Positions 27,967-37,936 of a stretch of DNA of 64,000 nucleotides are shown here, one piece after another (the first letter of the stretch is position 1; each line of letters opens with the position of its first letter). The notes under the pieces were generated by a model that was not told where the DNA came from, did not search any database, and was given only the letters and a program-made list of their open reading frames with translations. Position numbers and translations under genes: made by a program. This stretch comes from an uncultured Chloroflexus sp. (GTDB lineage: Bacteria; Chloroflexota; Chloroflexia; Chloroflexales; Chloroflexaceae), in contig NZ_CALFBQ010000009.1 in the NCBI RefSeq assembly GCF_937951745.1, positions 1-64,000 of the forward strand. Reading direction: 5' to 3'.

Positions 27967-28280
27967 GAGATGTAGCGCAGAGGGAGCCGAGCATCAAGGC
28001 AGGATGGCGGAAACGACCGAACGAGAACGATGGCGGCGGACTGTCCCAATGTGTCATTGCGAGGGTATTGCACGCCCGCAGCAATCGACCGCATCAGCAG
28101 AACGTATGCCTGAGTAGGTACCGCTCCCCGTGGAGGAGATTGCTTCACCGCCTCTGGCGGCTCGCAATGACATACATGGAGTAGAGGCGAAGCCTCGCAG
28201 CAATCGCTCGAACAAACATCATGACAGTGTGGGATCACTCCATCCTAGTTCACAATAGATAAGTAGAGGTAGGTTACGGC
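27967..28280. other. sucA-sucB intergenic region with a repeat element
   Basis: 314 bases containing the second TGTCATTGCGAG element. The sucB Shine-Dalgarno region (AGAGGTAGGTTACGGC) lies at the right end. No gene is supported. The insertion separates two genes that normally are adjacent in an operon. Confidence 0.55.
28052..28172. mobile_element. MITE-like element with TGTCATTGCGAG ends, copy 2
   Basis: 121 bp with perfect 12-bp inverted ends TGTCATTGCGAG / CTCGCAATGACA, sharing internal blocks (GTATGCCTGAGTAGGTACC, GAGATTGCTTCACC) with the copy at 24557. It lies inside the probable sucAB operon and would fold as a long hairpin in that mRNA. Confidence 0.7.
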
Positions 28281-29606
28281 ATGGCATACGAAATCCGAGT
28301 ACCGTCGCTCGGTGAGTCGATTGTCGAGGCGACGGTAGCGCGCTGGTTAAAGCGCGAAGGGGAAGCAGTCGCTACCGGCGAGCCGGTGGTCGAACTGGAA
28401 ACCGATAAGGTTAATCTGGAAGTGGCTGCTGATCAGAGCGGGGTACTGGCAAGCATTGCCTGCCCCGAAGGCACAACTGTAGCGATCGGCGATCTGCTTG
28501 GAACAATCGAGGCTGGTGCACTGCCAAAGGAGCCACCGGCAGCAACAGCGCCGGTGGCCGCTCCCGCGCCGGCAGTAGCGGCAACGCCAGTAACTGAGGT
28601 GATGGCGACGCCGGTCGCACAGAAAGTGGCCGCCGAGCACGCGATTGATTTGCGCACGGTGCCGGGCAGCGGCCCCGGCGGAAGGGTGACGAAGGAGGAT
28701 GTGCTGCGTTTGGTGTCGAGCGCCGGGCCGAGCGAGTCTACGGCGAAGGCTGACGAAGCGCGCGTACAGGTCACCCATCCCGCTCCAACTGTGATCGAGA
28801 CCGCGCCGCCGCGGCCCACTCCCCCGCCAGCGCCGGCGACTCCGCCGCCACCTCCGCCACGGCCCGCCCCCGCGCCTCCTGCGCCGGTCATCTCGACTAA
28901 TGGCGACCGACGCGAAGAGCGACAACGGCTCAGCCGTCGCCGCCAGACCATCGCCCGCCGCTTGGTCGAGGCGCAACACACTGCCGCAATGCTCACTACC
29001 TTTAACGAGATCGACATGAGCGCGGTGATGGCGTTGCGCGCCCGCCATAAAGACTCGTTCAAAGAGCGGCATGGCGTTGGTCTTGGCTTTATGTCGTTCT
29101 TCACCAAGGCAGTAGTTGGCGCACTCAAAGCCTTCCCGATCGTCAACGCCGAGATTCAGGGCGACGAGGTTGTGATCAAGTACTACTACGACATCGGTAT
29201 CGCGGTTGGCGTCGATGAAGGGTTAGTGGTACCAGTTGTACGCGACGCCGATCGTAAGACTTTTGCTCAGATCGAACGCGAAATCGCCCAACTCGCCAAG
29301 AAGGCGCGCGAGGGTACACTGAGCCTTGCCGAGTTGCAAGGGGGCACATTTACGATCACCAATGGCGGTGTCTACGGATCATTAATGAGCACGCCAATCC
29401 TCAATGCGCCGCAGGTCGGCATTCTCGGCATGCACAAGATCGAAGAGCGGCCAGTCGTCGTTGGCGGGCAGATTGTCATTCGCCCAATGATGTACGTTGC
29501 CCTCAGCTACGACCATCGCCTGATCGATGGCAGCACCGCAGTGCGCTTCCTTGTGAAGGTGAAGGAGTTGATCGAGGATCCAGAGGCGTTGCTGCTAGAG
29601 GGGTAA
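28281..29606 (+). CDS. sucB: Dihydrolipoamide succinyltransferase, E2 of 2-OGDH
   Basis: Core of the 2-oxoglutarate dehydrogenase complex, transferring succinyl from lipoate to CoA. 441 residues. The lipoyl domain (1-78) carries the lipoylated Lys in [12 protein letters not shown]. After an Ala/Pro linker comes an E3/E1-binding domain ([20 protein letters not shown]), then a second very Pro/Ala-rich linker and the catalytic domain from about residue 215. Active-site motif [16 protein letters not shown] contains the catalytic His. It follows sucA in the same direction. The C-terminal domain matches succinyltransferases better than acetyltransferases ([14 protein letters not shown]). Confidence 0.95.
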   Translation: MAYEIRVPSLGESIVEATVARWLKREGEAVATGEPVVELETDKVNLEVAADQSGVLASIACPEGTTVAIGDLLGTIEAGALPKEPPAATAPVAAPAPAVAATPVTEVMATPVAQKVAAEHAIDLRTVPGSGPGGRVTKEDVLRLVSSAGPSESTAKADEARVQVTHPAPTVIETAPPRPTPPPAPATPPPPPPRPAPAPPAPVISTNGDRREERQRLSRRRQTIARRLVEAQHTAAMLTTFNEIDMSAVMALRARHKDSFKERHGVGLGFMSFFTKAVVGALKAFPIVNAEIQGDEVVIKYYYDIGIAVGVDEGLVVPVVRDADRKTFAQIEREIAQLAKKAREGTLSLAELQGGTFTITNGGVYGSLMSTPILNAPQVGILGMHKIEERPVVVGGQIVIRPMMYVALSYDHRLIDGSTAVRFLVKVKELIEDPEALLLEG

Positions 29607-29629
29607 GGCGTTAGCGGGGGGATGTTGTT

Positions 29630-29688
29630 TTACCGCAGCGGGCGCAGGGGACGCAGAGGATGATCACCATCCCACATCCCTCTGCGCC
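29630..29688. repeat. 59-bp direct repeat, copy 1
   Basis: Begins TTACCGCAGCGGGCGCAGG and ends CATCCCTCTGCGCC; an identical copy lies at 29895-29953. Each contains inverted arms (GGCGCAGGGG...CCTCTGCGCC), so each can fold as a hairpin. Confidence 0.8.
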
Positions 29689-29894
29689 TTTGCTCGCTTG
29701 ACAGCATTGGCATCGGCCTTCACCCCCTCTCCCACCTGACGGCGGGAAAGGGGAAGCTGCGGGTTTTCGCGACAGGCACTAGTTGAGCGAAACATAGTAG
29801 CGCCCCTCTCCGGCACCAGTGGGAGAGGGGCTAGGGGTGAGGGTTCACCCCTCCCATAGCGGGTTCAAGGGCAGGGATAGGGGCTGCATGATCC

Positions 29895-29953
29895 TTACCG
29901 CAGCGGGCGCAGGGGACGCAGAGGATGATCACCATCCCACATCCCTCTGCGCC
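29895..29953. repeat. 59-bp direct repeat, copy 2
   Basis: Identical to 29630-29688 over its length. The 206 bases between the copies contain a separate GC inverted repeat, consistent with duplication or serial insertion. Confidence 0.8.
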
Positions 29954-30061
29954 CGCTGCGCTCCTTTGCGCCTTTGCGTTCTACCCTCTGCACCTTAACT
30001 CCCTTTGCGGCTTCGCATTGCACCTCAACCGTTGGGGGTAAGGCACCCCTGTGCGGCGAGA

Positions 30062-32803
30062 TTAGCCTTGGCGATCTTCAGCCAGTAGTTGGCGCAACAC
30101 ATACTGCAAGATACCGCCATGGCGATAATACTCGACCTCTTGCGGGGTATCAATCCGAGCACGGGTCTGGAACTCGCGCACTGTGCCATCGGCAGCAGTG
30201 ACGCGCACGGTGAGGATTCGGCCATTGGCGAAGCCGCTGGCAATCGCATCAGCCAAACCGATCACATCGTAGACCTCGTGGCCAGTCAAGCCAAGGCTGG
30301 CTGCGCTCTCGCCGGGCATAAACTGGAGCGGCACGATCCCCATCCCGACCAGATTCGAGCGATGGATGCGCTCGAAGCTCTCGGCGATCACCGCCTTGAC
30401 CCCCTGCAAGTAAGGGCCTTTCGCAGCCCAATCGCGCGACGAGCCGTTACCGTACTCTTTACCAGCAATCACGATCAGCGGTGTCCCATCGGCCTGATAG
30501 CGCATCGCTGCGTCGTAGATGGTCATCACCTCGCCGGTAGGCAGGTAGGTGGTAAAGCCGCCCTCGGTGCCCGGTGCCAACTTATTGCGCAGGCGAATGT
30601 TAGCGAAGGTGCCACGCACCATCACCTCGTGATTGCCGCGACGGGCACCATAGCTGTTGAAATCAGCCGGAGCAACGCCATGCTCAATCAGATACTTGCC
30701 GGCAGGCGAGTTAATCTTGATGCTGCCGGCAGGGCTGATATGGTCGGTGGTGATGCTATCACCGAGCAACGCCAACACCCGCGCGCCGTGAATCTCGGCC
30801 ACTCGCGCAGGCGGGTTCGGACTCATCTGATCGAAGTAAGGCGGTCGCCGGACATAGGTGCTGGCAGGATCCCACGCGAAGCGATCGCCGGCCGGCACCG
30901 GAATGTTTTCCCAGCGCTCATCACCGACAAAGACGCTAGCATACGAGCGGCGATACATCTCGGACTGGACCGCCGTCTCGATCGTCTGCTGTACTTCAGC
31001 CTGCGACGGCCAAATATCACGCAGATAGACCGGCTGGCCATCCTTACCAATCCCCAACGGTTCTTTATCCAGATCAATATCGATCCGACCAGCAATAGCG
31101 TAAGCAACAACCAACGGCGGTGACATCAGATAATTGGCCTTTACATCTTGTTGCACCCGCCCCTCGAAGTTACGATTGCCAGAAAGCACTGAAACGGCCA
31201 CTAAACCCGACTGATCGATCGTCTGACTGATTTCCGGCGCCAGCGGGCCAGAGTTGCCGATGCAGGTCGTGCAGCCATACCCGACCACGTGGAAACGTAA
31301 CGCTTCGAGATAGGGCAATAGGCCAGCGTTCGCAAGATACTCGGTCACCACCTTTGAGCCGGGGGCGAGCGAGGTCTTGACCCATGGCTTGACGGTCAAA
31401 CCAGCTTCGACTGCTTTCTTGGCCAACAGACCGGCAGCCACCATCACCGACGGGTTGGAGGTGTTGGTGCAGGAGGTAATAGCGGCGATCACGACCGAAC
31501 CATGGTGCAGCTTATAGCCAGCGCCGGGAACCTCGACCGCAGTAGCGGCGAAATCAGCCGCCGAGAGCGCGGTATCGGGCTGGGCCGGATTGATAATCGC
31601 CGGCACAGCCATGTGGAAGGTGCGGTTGACCTCGGTCAGCGACACCCGACCTTCGGGACGTTTGGGGCCAGCCACGCTCGGCTCAACGGTGTTCAGATCC
31701 AGCTCAAGCACGGTCGAATACGCGGCTTCGGGGGTATGCTCATCGTGGAAGAGGCCCTGCTCTTTGAAGTATGCCTCAACCAGCGCCACCCGCTCTTCGC
31801 TGCGGCCAGAGAAACGCAGATAACGCAGCGTCTCATCGTCAACCGGGAAGATACCGCAGGTTGCGCCGTATTCGGGGGCCATATTGGCGATGGTGGCACG
31901 ATCGGCCAGCGGCAGATTGGCCAAACCGGGGCCAAAGAACTCGACAAACTTGCCGACCACCCCCAACTTGCGCAACATCTGGGTAACAGTCAGCACCAGA
32001 TCGGTTGCCGTCGCCCCCTCGCGCAGACGACCGGTCAGCTTAAAGCCCACCACCTGCGGGATCAGCATCGAGAGCGGCTGGCCGAGCATCGCTGCCTCGG
32101 CTTCAATGCCACCGACACCCCAACCCAACACACCGAGACCATTGATCATCGTAGTGTGCGAGTCGGTACCGACCAGCGTATCGGGATAGGCTTGCACTGG
32201 CCCGCTCGCGCGCGGATTCTCGTCGCTAGTAAAGACCACGCGGGCCAGATACTCAAGGTTGACCTGATGCACAATCCCGTTGCCGGGAGGCACGACTTTG
32301 AAATTATCGAACGCAGTCTGGCCCCAGCGCAAGAACGCATACCGCTCGACATTGCGCTGGAACTCAAGGTCTTTGTTGATCAGCAGCGCCGCCTCCGAGC
32401 CATAGGCATCGACTTGCACCGAGTGGTCGATCACCAATTCAACCGGCTGCAACGGATTGATCCGGCGCGGATCGCCGCCCAACTCGGCCATAGCATCGCG
32501 CATCGCCGCCAGATCGACCACGCACGGCACGCCGGTAAAGTCTTGCAGAATGACGCGGGCCGGCATAAAGGCTACTTCGCGGTCGGGTTCGGCTTGGGGC
32601 TGCCAATTGGCTAGGGCCAGAATATCATCGGCAGTGACGGTGCGGCCATCTTCGTGGCGGAGTAGATTTTCGAGCAGGATACGCAGCGAGTAGGGCAAGC
32701 GGGCGAGGTTGACGCCGTAGTTGGCGAGGGCGTCAAGGCGGTAGATTTCATAGGTGCGGCCGCCGACCGTCAAGGTCGAGCGAGCGCCGAAACTGTTGGC
32801 CAT
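30062..32803 (-). CDS. acnA: Aconitate hydratase
   Basis: Isomerises citrate to isocitrate via cis-aconitate using a [4Fe-4S] cluster. 913 residues, the AcnA/IRP1-type length. Cluster ligands lie in [13 protein letters not shown] and [13 protein letters not shown]. Other conserved blocks are [21 protein letters not shown] and the C-terminal swivel domain [17 protein letters not shown] and [24 protein letters not shown] precedes the ATG. Transcribed towards sucB. With citrate synthase and 2-OGDH it supports an oxidative TCA cycle. An inverted repeat beside its -10 box suggests regulation. Confidence 0.97.
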   Translation of the reverse strand: MANSFGARSTLTVGGRTYEIYRLDALANYGVNLARLPYSLRILLENLLRHEDGRTVTADDILALANWQPQAEPDREVAFMPARVILQDFTGVPCVVDLAAMRDAMAELGGDPRRINPLQPVELVIDHSVQVDAYGSEAALLINKDLEFQRNVERYAFLRWGQTAFDNFKVVPPGNGIVHQVNLEYLARVVFTSDENPRASGPVQAYPDTLVGTDSHTTMINGLGVLGWGVGGIEAEAAMLGQPLSMLIPQVVGFKLTGRLREGATATDLVLTVTQMLRKLGVVGKFVEFFGPGLANLPLADRATIANMAPEYGATCGIFPVDDETLRYLRFSGRSEERVALVEAYFKEQGLFHDEHTPEAAYSTVLELDLNTVEPSVAGPKRPEGRVSLTEVNRTFHMAVPAIINPAQPDTALSAADFAATAVEVPGAGYKLHHGSVVIAAITSCTNTSNPSVMVAAGLLAKKAVEAGLTVKPWVKTSLAPGSKVVTEYLANAGLLPYLEALRFHVVGYGCTTCIGNSGPLAPEISQTIDQSGLVAVSVLSGNRNFEGRVQQDVKANYLMSPPLVVAYAIAGRIDIDLDKEPLGIGKDGQPVYLRDIWPSQAEVQQTIETAVQSEMYRRSYASVFVGDERWENIPVPAGDRFAWDPASTYVRRPPYFDQMSPNPPARVAEIHGARVLALLGDSITTDHISPAGSIKINSPAGKYLIEHGVAPADFNSYGARRGNHEVMVRGTFANIRLRNKLAPGTEGGFTTYLPTGEVMTIYDAAMRYQADGTPLIVIAGKEYGNGSSRDWAAKGPYLQGVKAVIAESFERIHRSNLVGMGIVPLQFMPGESAASLGLTGHEVYDVIGLADAIASGFANGRILTVRVTAADGTVREFQTRARIDTPQEVEYYRHGGILQYVLRQLLAEDRQG

Positions 32804-32862
32804 CGTTCATCTCCTTCGGCTGACCTCTGTAACGGAAGGCCATTCCATGTTGTGGTAGAGCG

Positions 32863-32892
32863 ATTATAGCACGAACTGTCACAATGTTGTGA
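32863..32892 (-). promoter_or_regulatory. acnA promoter with adjacent palindromic operator
   Basis: On the minus strand an extended -10 (TGC-TATAAT, plus-strand bases 32863-32871) is preceded by TCACAA-CA-TTGTGA (32879-32892). The dyad occupies the -35 region, where a bound repressor would block polymerase or an activator would replace the poor -35. Confidence 0.5.
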
Positions 32893-33264
32893 TTTGCCGC
32901 ACAAACCGTGCAAAAGGTTGATAGACCACTGAAATTATACCAAATTCACCCGTAGGGCACGAGAATTGTCCCCCGCGCAGCACACAGCATTATGTCGCGT
33001 TAACCTAGATAAGACGCATTACTGTCGTATGAGTGCATGACATTCGCACCGCGCTGCGATTGCTACCGGACAAAATGATGGTGCGTTTGATCCGCACAGT
33101 GAGCGGAAGACGCACGCTTGCATCACAATCCGGTACCAATGGGTGATTATTTCTGTTGGGATCTTCGTTTAAGATCATGAGAACCTGAAACGCGCCATTA
33201 CACATCCTCTCTCTTCGCATATCGCTTCAGGTCACGGATCCGCGTATATCGAGGAGGGATCACG
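32893..33264. other. Intergenic region between divergent acnA and secreted-protein genes
   Basis: No coding frame is supported. Contains the upstream part of the acnA regulatory region and, at its right end, GAGGAGGG before the ATG at 33265. I see no clear promoter for the rightward gene. Confidence 0.45.
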
Positions 33265-35400
33265 ATGAACATGGTCGTTCGCACGCGTGGATGGTTGGCG
33301 CTGTTCGTTATCGGAATGCTGTGGGTTGCACTATGGCCACCCACACCAACCCCAGCTCAGGGGCCAAACCGGCTACCAGTCTTTCAGTTAACCAAAATTG
33401 CTGTTAGCGACGATACTACTCAATTGTTAGGCGGCACACTTGAGGGCATCGGACGTGCAGCCCAAACCGGGCAAGACGAGTTTCGCGGCAAGAACCGCTT
33501 TTTCCGATTGAACGAGCAAAACCGCACCGTGCTGACCCAATACGAAGCATCGGGCGGTTTCTTTGCGTATGACCTTGATGATCTCGGACGCGAAACACCT
33601 GCTGGTACCATCAACGACGAAACAGCCAAGCGATTAGCCTGCCAATTCCTCGTCAACAACAACTTCGTTGGACGCGACGGTACACTGGCGAGCAACGGCC
33701 AGAGTAATTATCCGGTGCGGCTACCGGTGACCCCGGGACAATGCGATGCAACGAAAGACTTTGGCCGTGTCTCACTGATCCGCGCTGCCCAAGTCGCAGC
33801 CAACGACCCCACTTTAGGTCAAGTAAGCCAGTCGATCGTCGGAGTCGTGGTCGAAGTGCCGTTTGGTTTTGTCAACAACCAACAGTTTATCCCCATCGGT
33901 GGTGCGGGCGGCCACATCTCGTTGCTCTTCACCACCACCGACACAACCACACCGCAAAATGGCAGCACCTCACTTGACAGCGGCGTCCCCGGACTAGCCG
34001 CCGTAGCAATGCCTTTCTTTGGACGTACCCTTGAGTTTCGTGGTACGGTACCGGTGCGCGACCTAAACCAAGTGCGCAGCGAGGTTGAATCACTCATCCG
34101 GGCAACGTATCCCGACGCAGCCAACCTGAATGTGCCGGTGCCGGTGTTAACGTACATGGTTGACGATGCTTCGTTCGAGCAAACTATCATCGAGCCGGAA
34201 GCCGTCTTCGATAATATTACGGTCACACTGCCAAGTGGCGAGGTGATAGTGCTACGCTCGTTCTCAACCCCGTTGGCTGTAGGTGGATCGGGAGGGTTTG
34301 GACCAACTGTCACCATCACTGCGCCGGCCAACGGCAGCTCCTTCCCCACCACCGGCGCAATCAACCTCACCGGAACCATTACCGACGGCACCGCGCCCTA
34401 CACCTATCAATGGCTCCTCGGCGACGGAACCCCGCTCAGCAGCCCGACCACACTCAATGCACCCGGCTCGGTCAGTCGTTCGGTCACCTTACCGGCTGCG
34501 GTGCGTGAAACGACCCCAGATGCGGTAACCATCATCTTACGCGCAACCGATGCAAATGGAGTACAGCGGGAAGCAAGCATCAGCATCACACCGGATTACC
34601 GCTTTGTGTACGTACCAACCATCATCCGTAGCGGGAGCAGTCCGGCGGCGTTACCAGACATCGAGCTGAACCAATCGTCCAGCTACACGTTTGGTGTCGA
34701 AGGCAACTGGGACTACCAGCCCTACGGGCCGGGTGGTTCTGACTTACCGGGAGTAATCCCGGATGTTAACGGCTTTCACAGTGGCATGAGCGATTACGGC
34801 TACACCTCGCGCTTCTTCTGGGCGAATGCGAGCGCTTGGGAACGCGACTGGCGCGATGTGAGTTTGGGCGGGATTGACAGCACAAGTGGCGTCGATCGGG
34901 CGGCCTTCGTCTACTATGCTGGCCATGGCGGCGCCGGCAGCATCGTGATGACCTCGAACCAAGACAGCACATGGTTCGATGCCACTAAGGCGCGCTATCA
35001 AAATCTGCGCTGGGTTGGGTTTGCTTCGTGCCAGACACTGCGGGTGCAAGGCTACACGGTGGGCAACGAACCGATCCGTAGGTGGTTCAACGCCTTCCAA
35101 GGCGCGCACATGCTGCTCGGTTTCAACAGCAACATGAAAGATGTCGCCTTTGGCGGCAATTTGGTAGCAAACATGCGCATGCCATCATTTCTAGGCATCG
35201 ACTTGCCATGGGCACAGTTGACCATCGCACAGGCCTGGGTCAAGACGGCGTTTGATATGAACGCCGGCAAGCCAGCGTACATCTATGCCCGCAGCAGCTC
35301 GGTCAATCCGTTGAACGACAAACTACCCAAACCGGGCACAGCAATGCCGCCGCGACCATTGCCGGTCATATCATACCATTGGGTGTGGTGGGAGTTTTAG
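33265..35400 (+). CDS. Secreted protein with Ig/PKD-like domain and caspase-like (DUF6345-type) domain
   Basis: 711 residues. A Sec signal peptide (basic MNMVVRTRG, hydrophobic core, cleavage near PTPAQG) is followed by a mixed N-terminal domain, a PKD/Ig-like domain at about 350-440 (VTITAPANGSSFPTTGAINL, YTYQWLLGDG), then a C-terminal domain of the type called DUF6345. That domain has VYYAGHGGAG (His554) and FASCQTL (Cys589), the strand-end His and Cys pair seen in clan CD (caspase, gingipain, CHAT) peptidases. An exported cysteine protease or relative is likely but unproven. GAGGAGG precedes the ATG. It is monocistronic, with no partner evident. Confidence 0.7.
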   Translation: MNMVVRTRGWLALFVIGMLWVALWPPTPTPAQGPNRLPVFQLTKIAVSDDTTQLLGGTLEGIGRAAQTGQDEFRGKNRFFRLNEQNRTVLTQYEASGGFFAYDLDDLGRETPAGTINDETAKRLACQFLVNNNFVGRDGTLASNGQSNYPVRLPVTPGQCDATKDFGRVSLIRAAQVAANDPTLGQVSQSIVGVVVEVPFGFVNNQQFIPIGGAGGHISLLFTTTDTTTPQNGSTSLDSGVPGLAAVAMPFFGRTLEFRGTVPVRDLNQVRSEVESLIRATYPDAANLNVPVPVLTYMVDDASFEQTIIEPEAVFDNITVTLPSGEVIVLRSFSTPLAVGGSGGFGPTVTITAPANGSSFPTTGAINLTGTITDGTAPYTYQWLLGDGTPLSSPTTLNAPGSVSRSVTLPAAVRETTPDAVTIILRATDANGVQREASISITPDYRFVYVPTIIRSGSSPAALPDIELNQSSSYTFGVEGNWDYQPYGPGGSDLPGVIPDVNGFHSGMSDYGYTSRFFWANASAWERDWRDVSLGGIDSTSGVDRAAFVYYAGHGGAGSIVMTSNQDSTWFDATKARYQNLRWVGFASCQTLRVQGYTVGNEPIRRWFNAFQGAHMLLGFNSNMKDVAFGGNLVANMRMPSFLGIDLPWAQLTIAQAWVKTAFDMNAGKPAYIYARSSSVNPLNDKLPKPGTAMPPRPLPVISYHWVWWEF

Positions 35401-35425
35401 GATTGGCGGGCGTGGCGCAGGCGCG

Positions 35426-36838
35426 TCACGCCCAAATATTGGCCATCTCCCACGCACGCATCGCCACTACCTCAACAGAACCACCTTCAGCTTGCAAGGC
35501 GATACCAACACTATCAAGTCGAGTGGGGTAGATACGACTGGTGATCGAGCGACGTTCGTTCGCAAAGACCTCGATCAGCGAGCCATCGAGGAAAATGCGT
35601 AGATATAGTGGTTCATCGCGCGATAATGGCACATAAGTACGGTGTGCATCACGCCAAACATCCCTTGCTAGACTCGATCGACTACGATCGAGGATCAGAG
35701 TCGCCGTAGCGCTCTCGTAGCGCACAATCGTCGCTTCAGCGCCGTCAGGGCTGGCGCGCAGCCACACGCTACATGTACCTTGTGGCGGCGGCAGCAGGGT
35801 CGCCTCTAGCTCAAGATGCGCACCACGAATCGGCACCCACTGCGGCGCACTAGGATCAATCGTACCGGGAGCCACGCGCTGTTCCGCCCCCCGCAATTGC
35901 CGCACTTCGGCGATCGGCAACGCCACAACACGACCATCACTTGTTAATCGCACTTCGCGCGGCAACGACATCACCCCGGCCCAACCTGCGGCTAACACCG
36001 CTGACTCGCTGCGTCCCTCCATCACCCAACCAAACATAATCCGGCGACCATCGCAGATCGGCATCGTCTGCGGCGCATAGAAGTAGGCATCACCGTCATC
36101 AAGCTTATGGATCGTCTGTGGGGTAAACCGGCCACCGTAATAGTTGCCACGCATCGCGATTGTATAGTACGGACGCTGATCCCACACCGAGCAGATAAGA
36201 ACGTGCTCCTGACCTATGGCAAAGAAATCTGGGCACTCCCAGAGTGTACCCGTCCAGATCGGCGCAAACTGACCGGCATCACCTACCAACAACGGCCCGC
36301 CATACTCCCACCGCCGCAAATCTGACGACCGGTACAGCAGAGCCGTGCCACCCTGCCCGCGAATACCAGCGCCGATTAACATACACCAGCCGTCATCCTC
36401 GCGCCACACCGAATGATCGCGAAAACCGAGCAGATCGAGATCGGAGGGCGGCATAGGAATAATCGGTTCTGGCCACTTTTGCCACGTCAACAAGCCATCG
36501 TGGCTCACAGCCAGACAGGGCGTCTGCCTATCGGGCAGACGGAAACCAGTGTAGATCAACGTAGGAATACCGTGATCATTAATGGCACACCCCGACCAGC
36601 AGCCATCAGCATCGAGGCCACCCGGCGTTGGGGTAAGCGCAATTGGCTGATGTTGCCAATACAACAGATCGGCGCTCGTCGCATGCCCCCAATGGATATT
36701 GCGATGACAAGTTCCCGTAGGATTGTACTGATAAAAAAGATGGAATATCTCGCCCCACTGGATCAGACCGTTGGGGTCATTCATCCACTTAGCCGGCGGC
36801 AAAAAGTGATAGCGCGGGCGATGCGGGTCGCTGGTCAT
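35426..36838 (-). CDS. Glycoside hydrolase family 32 (sucrose/fructan hydrolase)
   Basis: Hydrolyses beta-fructofuranosidic bonds. 470 residues: an N-terminal five-bladed propeller and a C-terminal beta-sandwich. The three catalytic acids are seen in KWMNDPNGLIQW (nucleophile Asp), GFRDHSVW (transition-state stabiliser) and WECPDFF (acid/base Glu). No signal peptide, so it works in the cytosol on sugar brought in by the neighbouring ABC importer. Start chosen at MTSDPHRPRYHFLPP. It lies 177 bases after the second permease in the same direction, separated by two repeats of a CCACGAT-containing sequence. Sucrose, sucrose-6-phosphate or short fructans are possible. Confidence 0.93.
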   Translation of the reverse strand: MTSDPHRPRYHFLPPAKWMNDPNGLIQWGEIFHLFYQYNPTGTCHRNIHWGHATSADLLYWQHQPIALTPTPGGLDADGCWSGCAINDHGIPTLIYTGFRLPDRQTPCLAVSHDGLLTWQKWPEPIIPMPPSDLDLLGFRDHSVWREDDGWCMLIGAGIRGQGGTALLYRSSDLRRWEYGGPLLVGDAGQFAPIWTGTLWECPDFFAIGQEHVLICSVWDQRPYYTIAMRGNYYGGRFTPQTIHKLDDGDAYFYAPQTMPICDGRRIMFGWVMEGRSESAVLAAGWAGVMSLPREVRLTSDGRVVALPIAEVRQLRGAEQRVAPGTIDPSAPQWVPIRGAHLELEATLLPPPQGTCSVWLRASPDGAEATIVRYESATATLILDRSRSSLARDVWRDAHRTYVPLSRDEPLYLRIFLDGSLIEVFANERRSITSRIYPTRLDSVGIALQAEGGSVEVVAMRAWEMANIWA

Positions 36839-36860
36839 ACCGTTCTCTTTCTGCAAAGAA

Positions 36861-36929
36861 ACAGTAACATCGTGGAGCGCGGCAGGAGAACTACCGCACA
36901 CCGTATCAATACAGCGTTACTATCGTGGA
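36861..36929. promoter_or_regulatory. Two direct repeats upstream of the GH32 gene
   Basis: ACAGTAACATCGTGGA (36861-36876) and ACAGCGTTACTATCGTGGA (36911-36929) share CAG..GT.AC.ATCGTGGA about 50 bases apart, 25 to 90 bases upstream of the GH32 start. They contain GTTAC/GTAAC half-sites like the operator upstream of the local LacI gene, so regulator binding here is plausible. Confidence 0.35.
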
Positions 36930-37015
36930 ATGCAGCAGTATCACTGCCGCACTCCATACGCGACCTATGCCGGCCTGATCACAACGGTCGCTACGTAGAG
37001 GTTGTTGATGCCAAT

Positions 37016-37936
37016 CTACCCTTTCACCGAACCAGCCATCAAACCACGCACGAAGAAGCGCTGCAACGAGAAGAAGACGATCAGCGGCACAATCATCGAA
37101 ATAAACGCACCGGCAGTCAATAGATGCCACTCTTGGCCGAACTGACCAAGCAGACTAAGCAAGCGCTGCGTCACCACCTGTACTCGCGGCTCGGCACCGA
37201 GGAAGACCAGCGCCACCAGCAAGTCATTCCACGTCCAGAGAAATTGAAAAATAGCAAAGCTAGCCAACGCTGGCATGGAGAGCGGCAGTATCAGGCGGGT
37301 GAAGATGGTAAAGTGCGTCGCACCATCGAGAAACGCCGACTCAAAGATATCGCGCGGGATAGTGCTGATGTAGTTATAGAGCAGATAGACCGCGAGCGGC
37401 AGACCGAAGCCGGTGTGAGCCAGCCAGACGCCGAGGTATGTGCCGCCCAATCGCAACGCTACATAATCACGTAAAATTGGCACCAACGAGATTTGCAACG
37501 GCACCACCAGCATTGCCACCACGAGAATAAACAACGGACGCCGTCCGGGAAAATCGATCCATGCAAAACCATAGGCAGCGAAGGCTGCGATCAAAATTGG
37601 GATAATGGTCGCTGGCAACGCCACTGTCAACGTATTGATCAGCGCCACCTCCATACCGACCCGAGTACCCCCGCCGGGAGCAGGTCGGTCAGGAATTGGA
37701 ATACCAAGCACCACTCGATAGTTATCGAGTGTAAAGCGAGCCCGCTCCGGATTCGTCACAACTGTCCACCAACCGCTGGTCTTAACATCATCGGCCGGAC
37801 GGAATGAACTGACCAACAAACCAATCGTCGGCGTAATCCAGAGCAAGGTAATTGCAATCATAACCACATAGACCATTACCCTGCCGAAGCGAAAGCGACG
37901 GTGACGGCGCGGTGCAGCAAGAGTAGCACTTGTCAT
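37016..37936 (-). CDS. ABC sugar transporter permease, MalG type
   Basis: 306 residues, six transmembrane helices, CUT1 carbohydrate uptake family. The EAA loop that contacts the ATPase reads ESAFLDGATHFTIFTRLILPLSMPA. The N-terminus is basic and faces the cytosol. Its ATG overlaps the stop of the MalF-type gene by four bases. It pairs with that permease, the binding protein and an ATPase encoded elsewhere. Substrate is inferred from the GH32 gene: sucrose or fructo-oligosaccharide. Confidence 0.94.
   Translation of the reverse strand: MTSATLAAPRRHRRFRFGRVMVYVVMIAITLLWITPTIGLLVSSFRPADDVKTSGWWTVVTNPERARFTLDNYRVVLGIPIPDRPAPGGGTRVGMEVALINTLTVALPATIIPILIAAFAAYGFAWIDFPGRRPLFILVVAMLVVPLQISLVPILRDYVALRLGGTYLGVWLAHTGFGLPLAVYLLYNYISTIPRDIFESAFLDGATHFTIFTRLILPLSMPALASFAIFQFLWTWNDLLVALVFLGAEPRVQVVTQRLLSLLGQFGQEWHLLTAGAFISMIVPLIVFFSLQRFFVRGLMAGSVKG

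Larger units (their letters stand above)
29607..30061. other. Repeat-filled intergenic region between sucB and acnA
   Basis: 455 bases between convergent genes, no coding evidence. Holds two exact copies of a 59-bp unit, GCAAAG/CTTTGCG-type arms, and a CCCCTCTCCC...GGGAGAGGGG stem near 29720-29850. Confidence 0.6.

Noticed and set aside
33005-33220. 72-codon minus-strand frame between acnA and the secreted protein
   Set aside because: No ribosome site or recognisable protein pattern; composition like the surrounding non-coding DNA.
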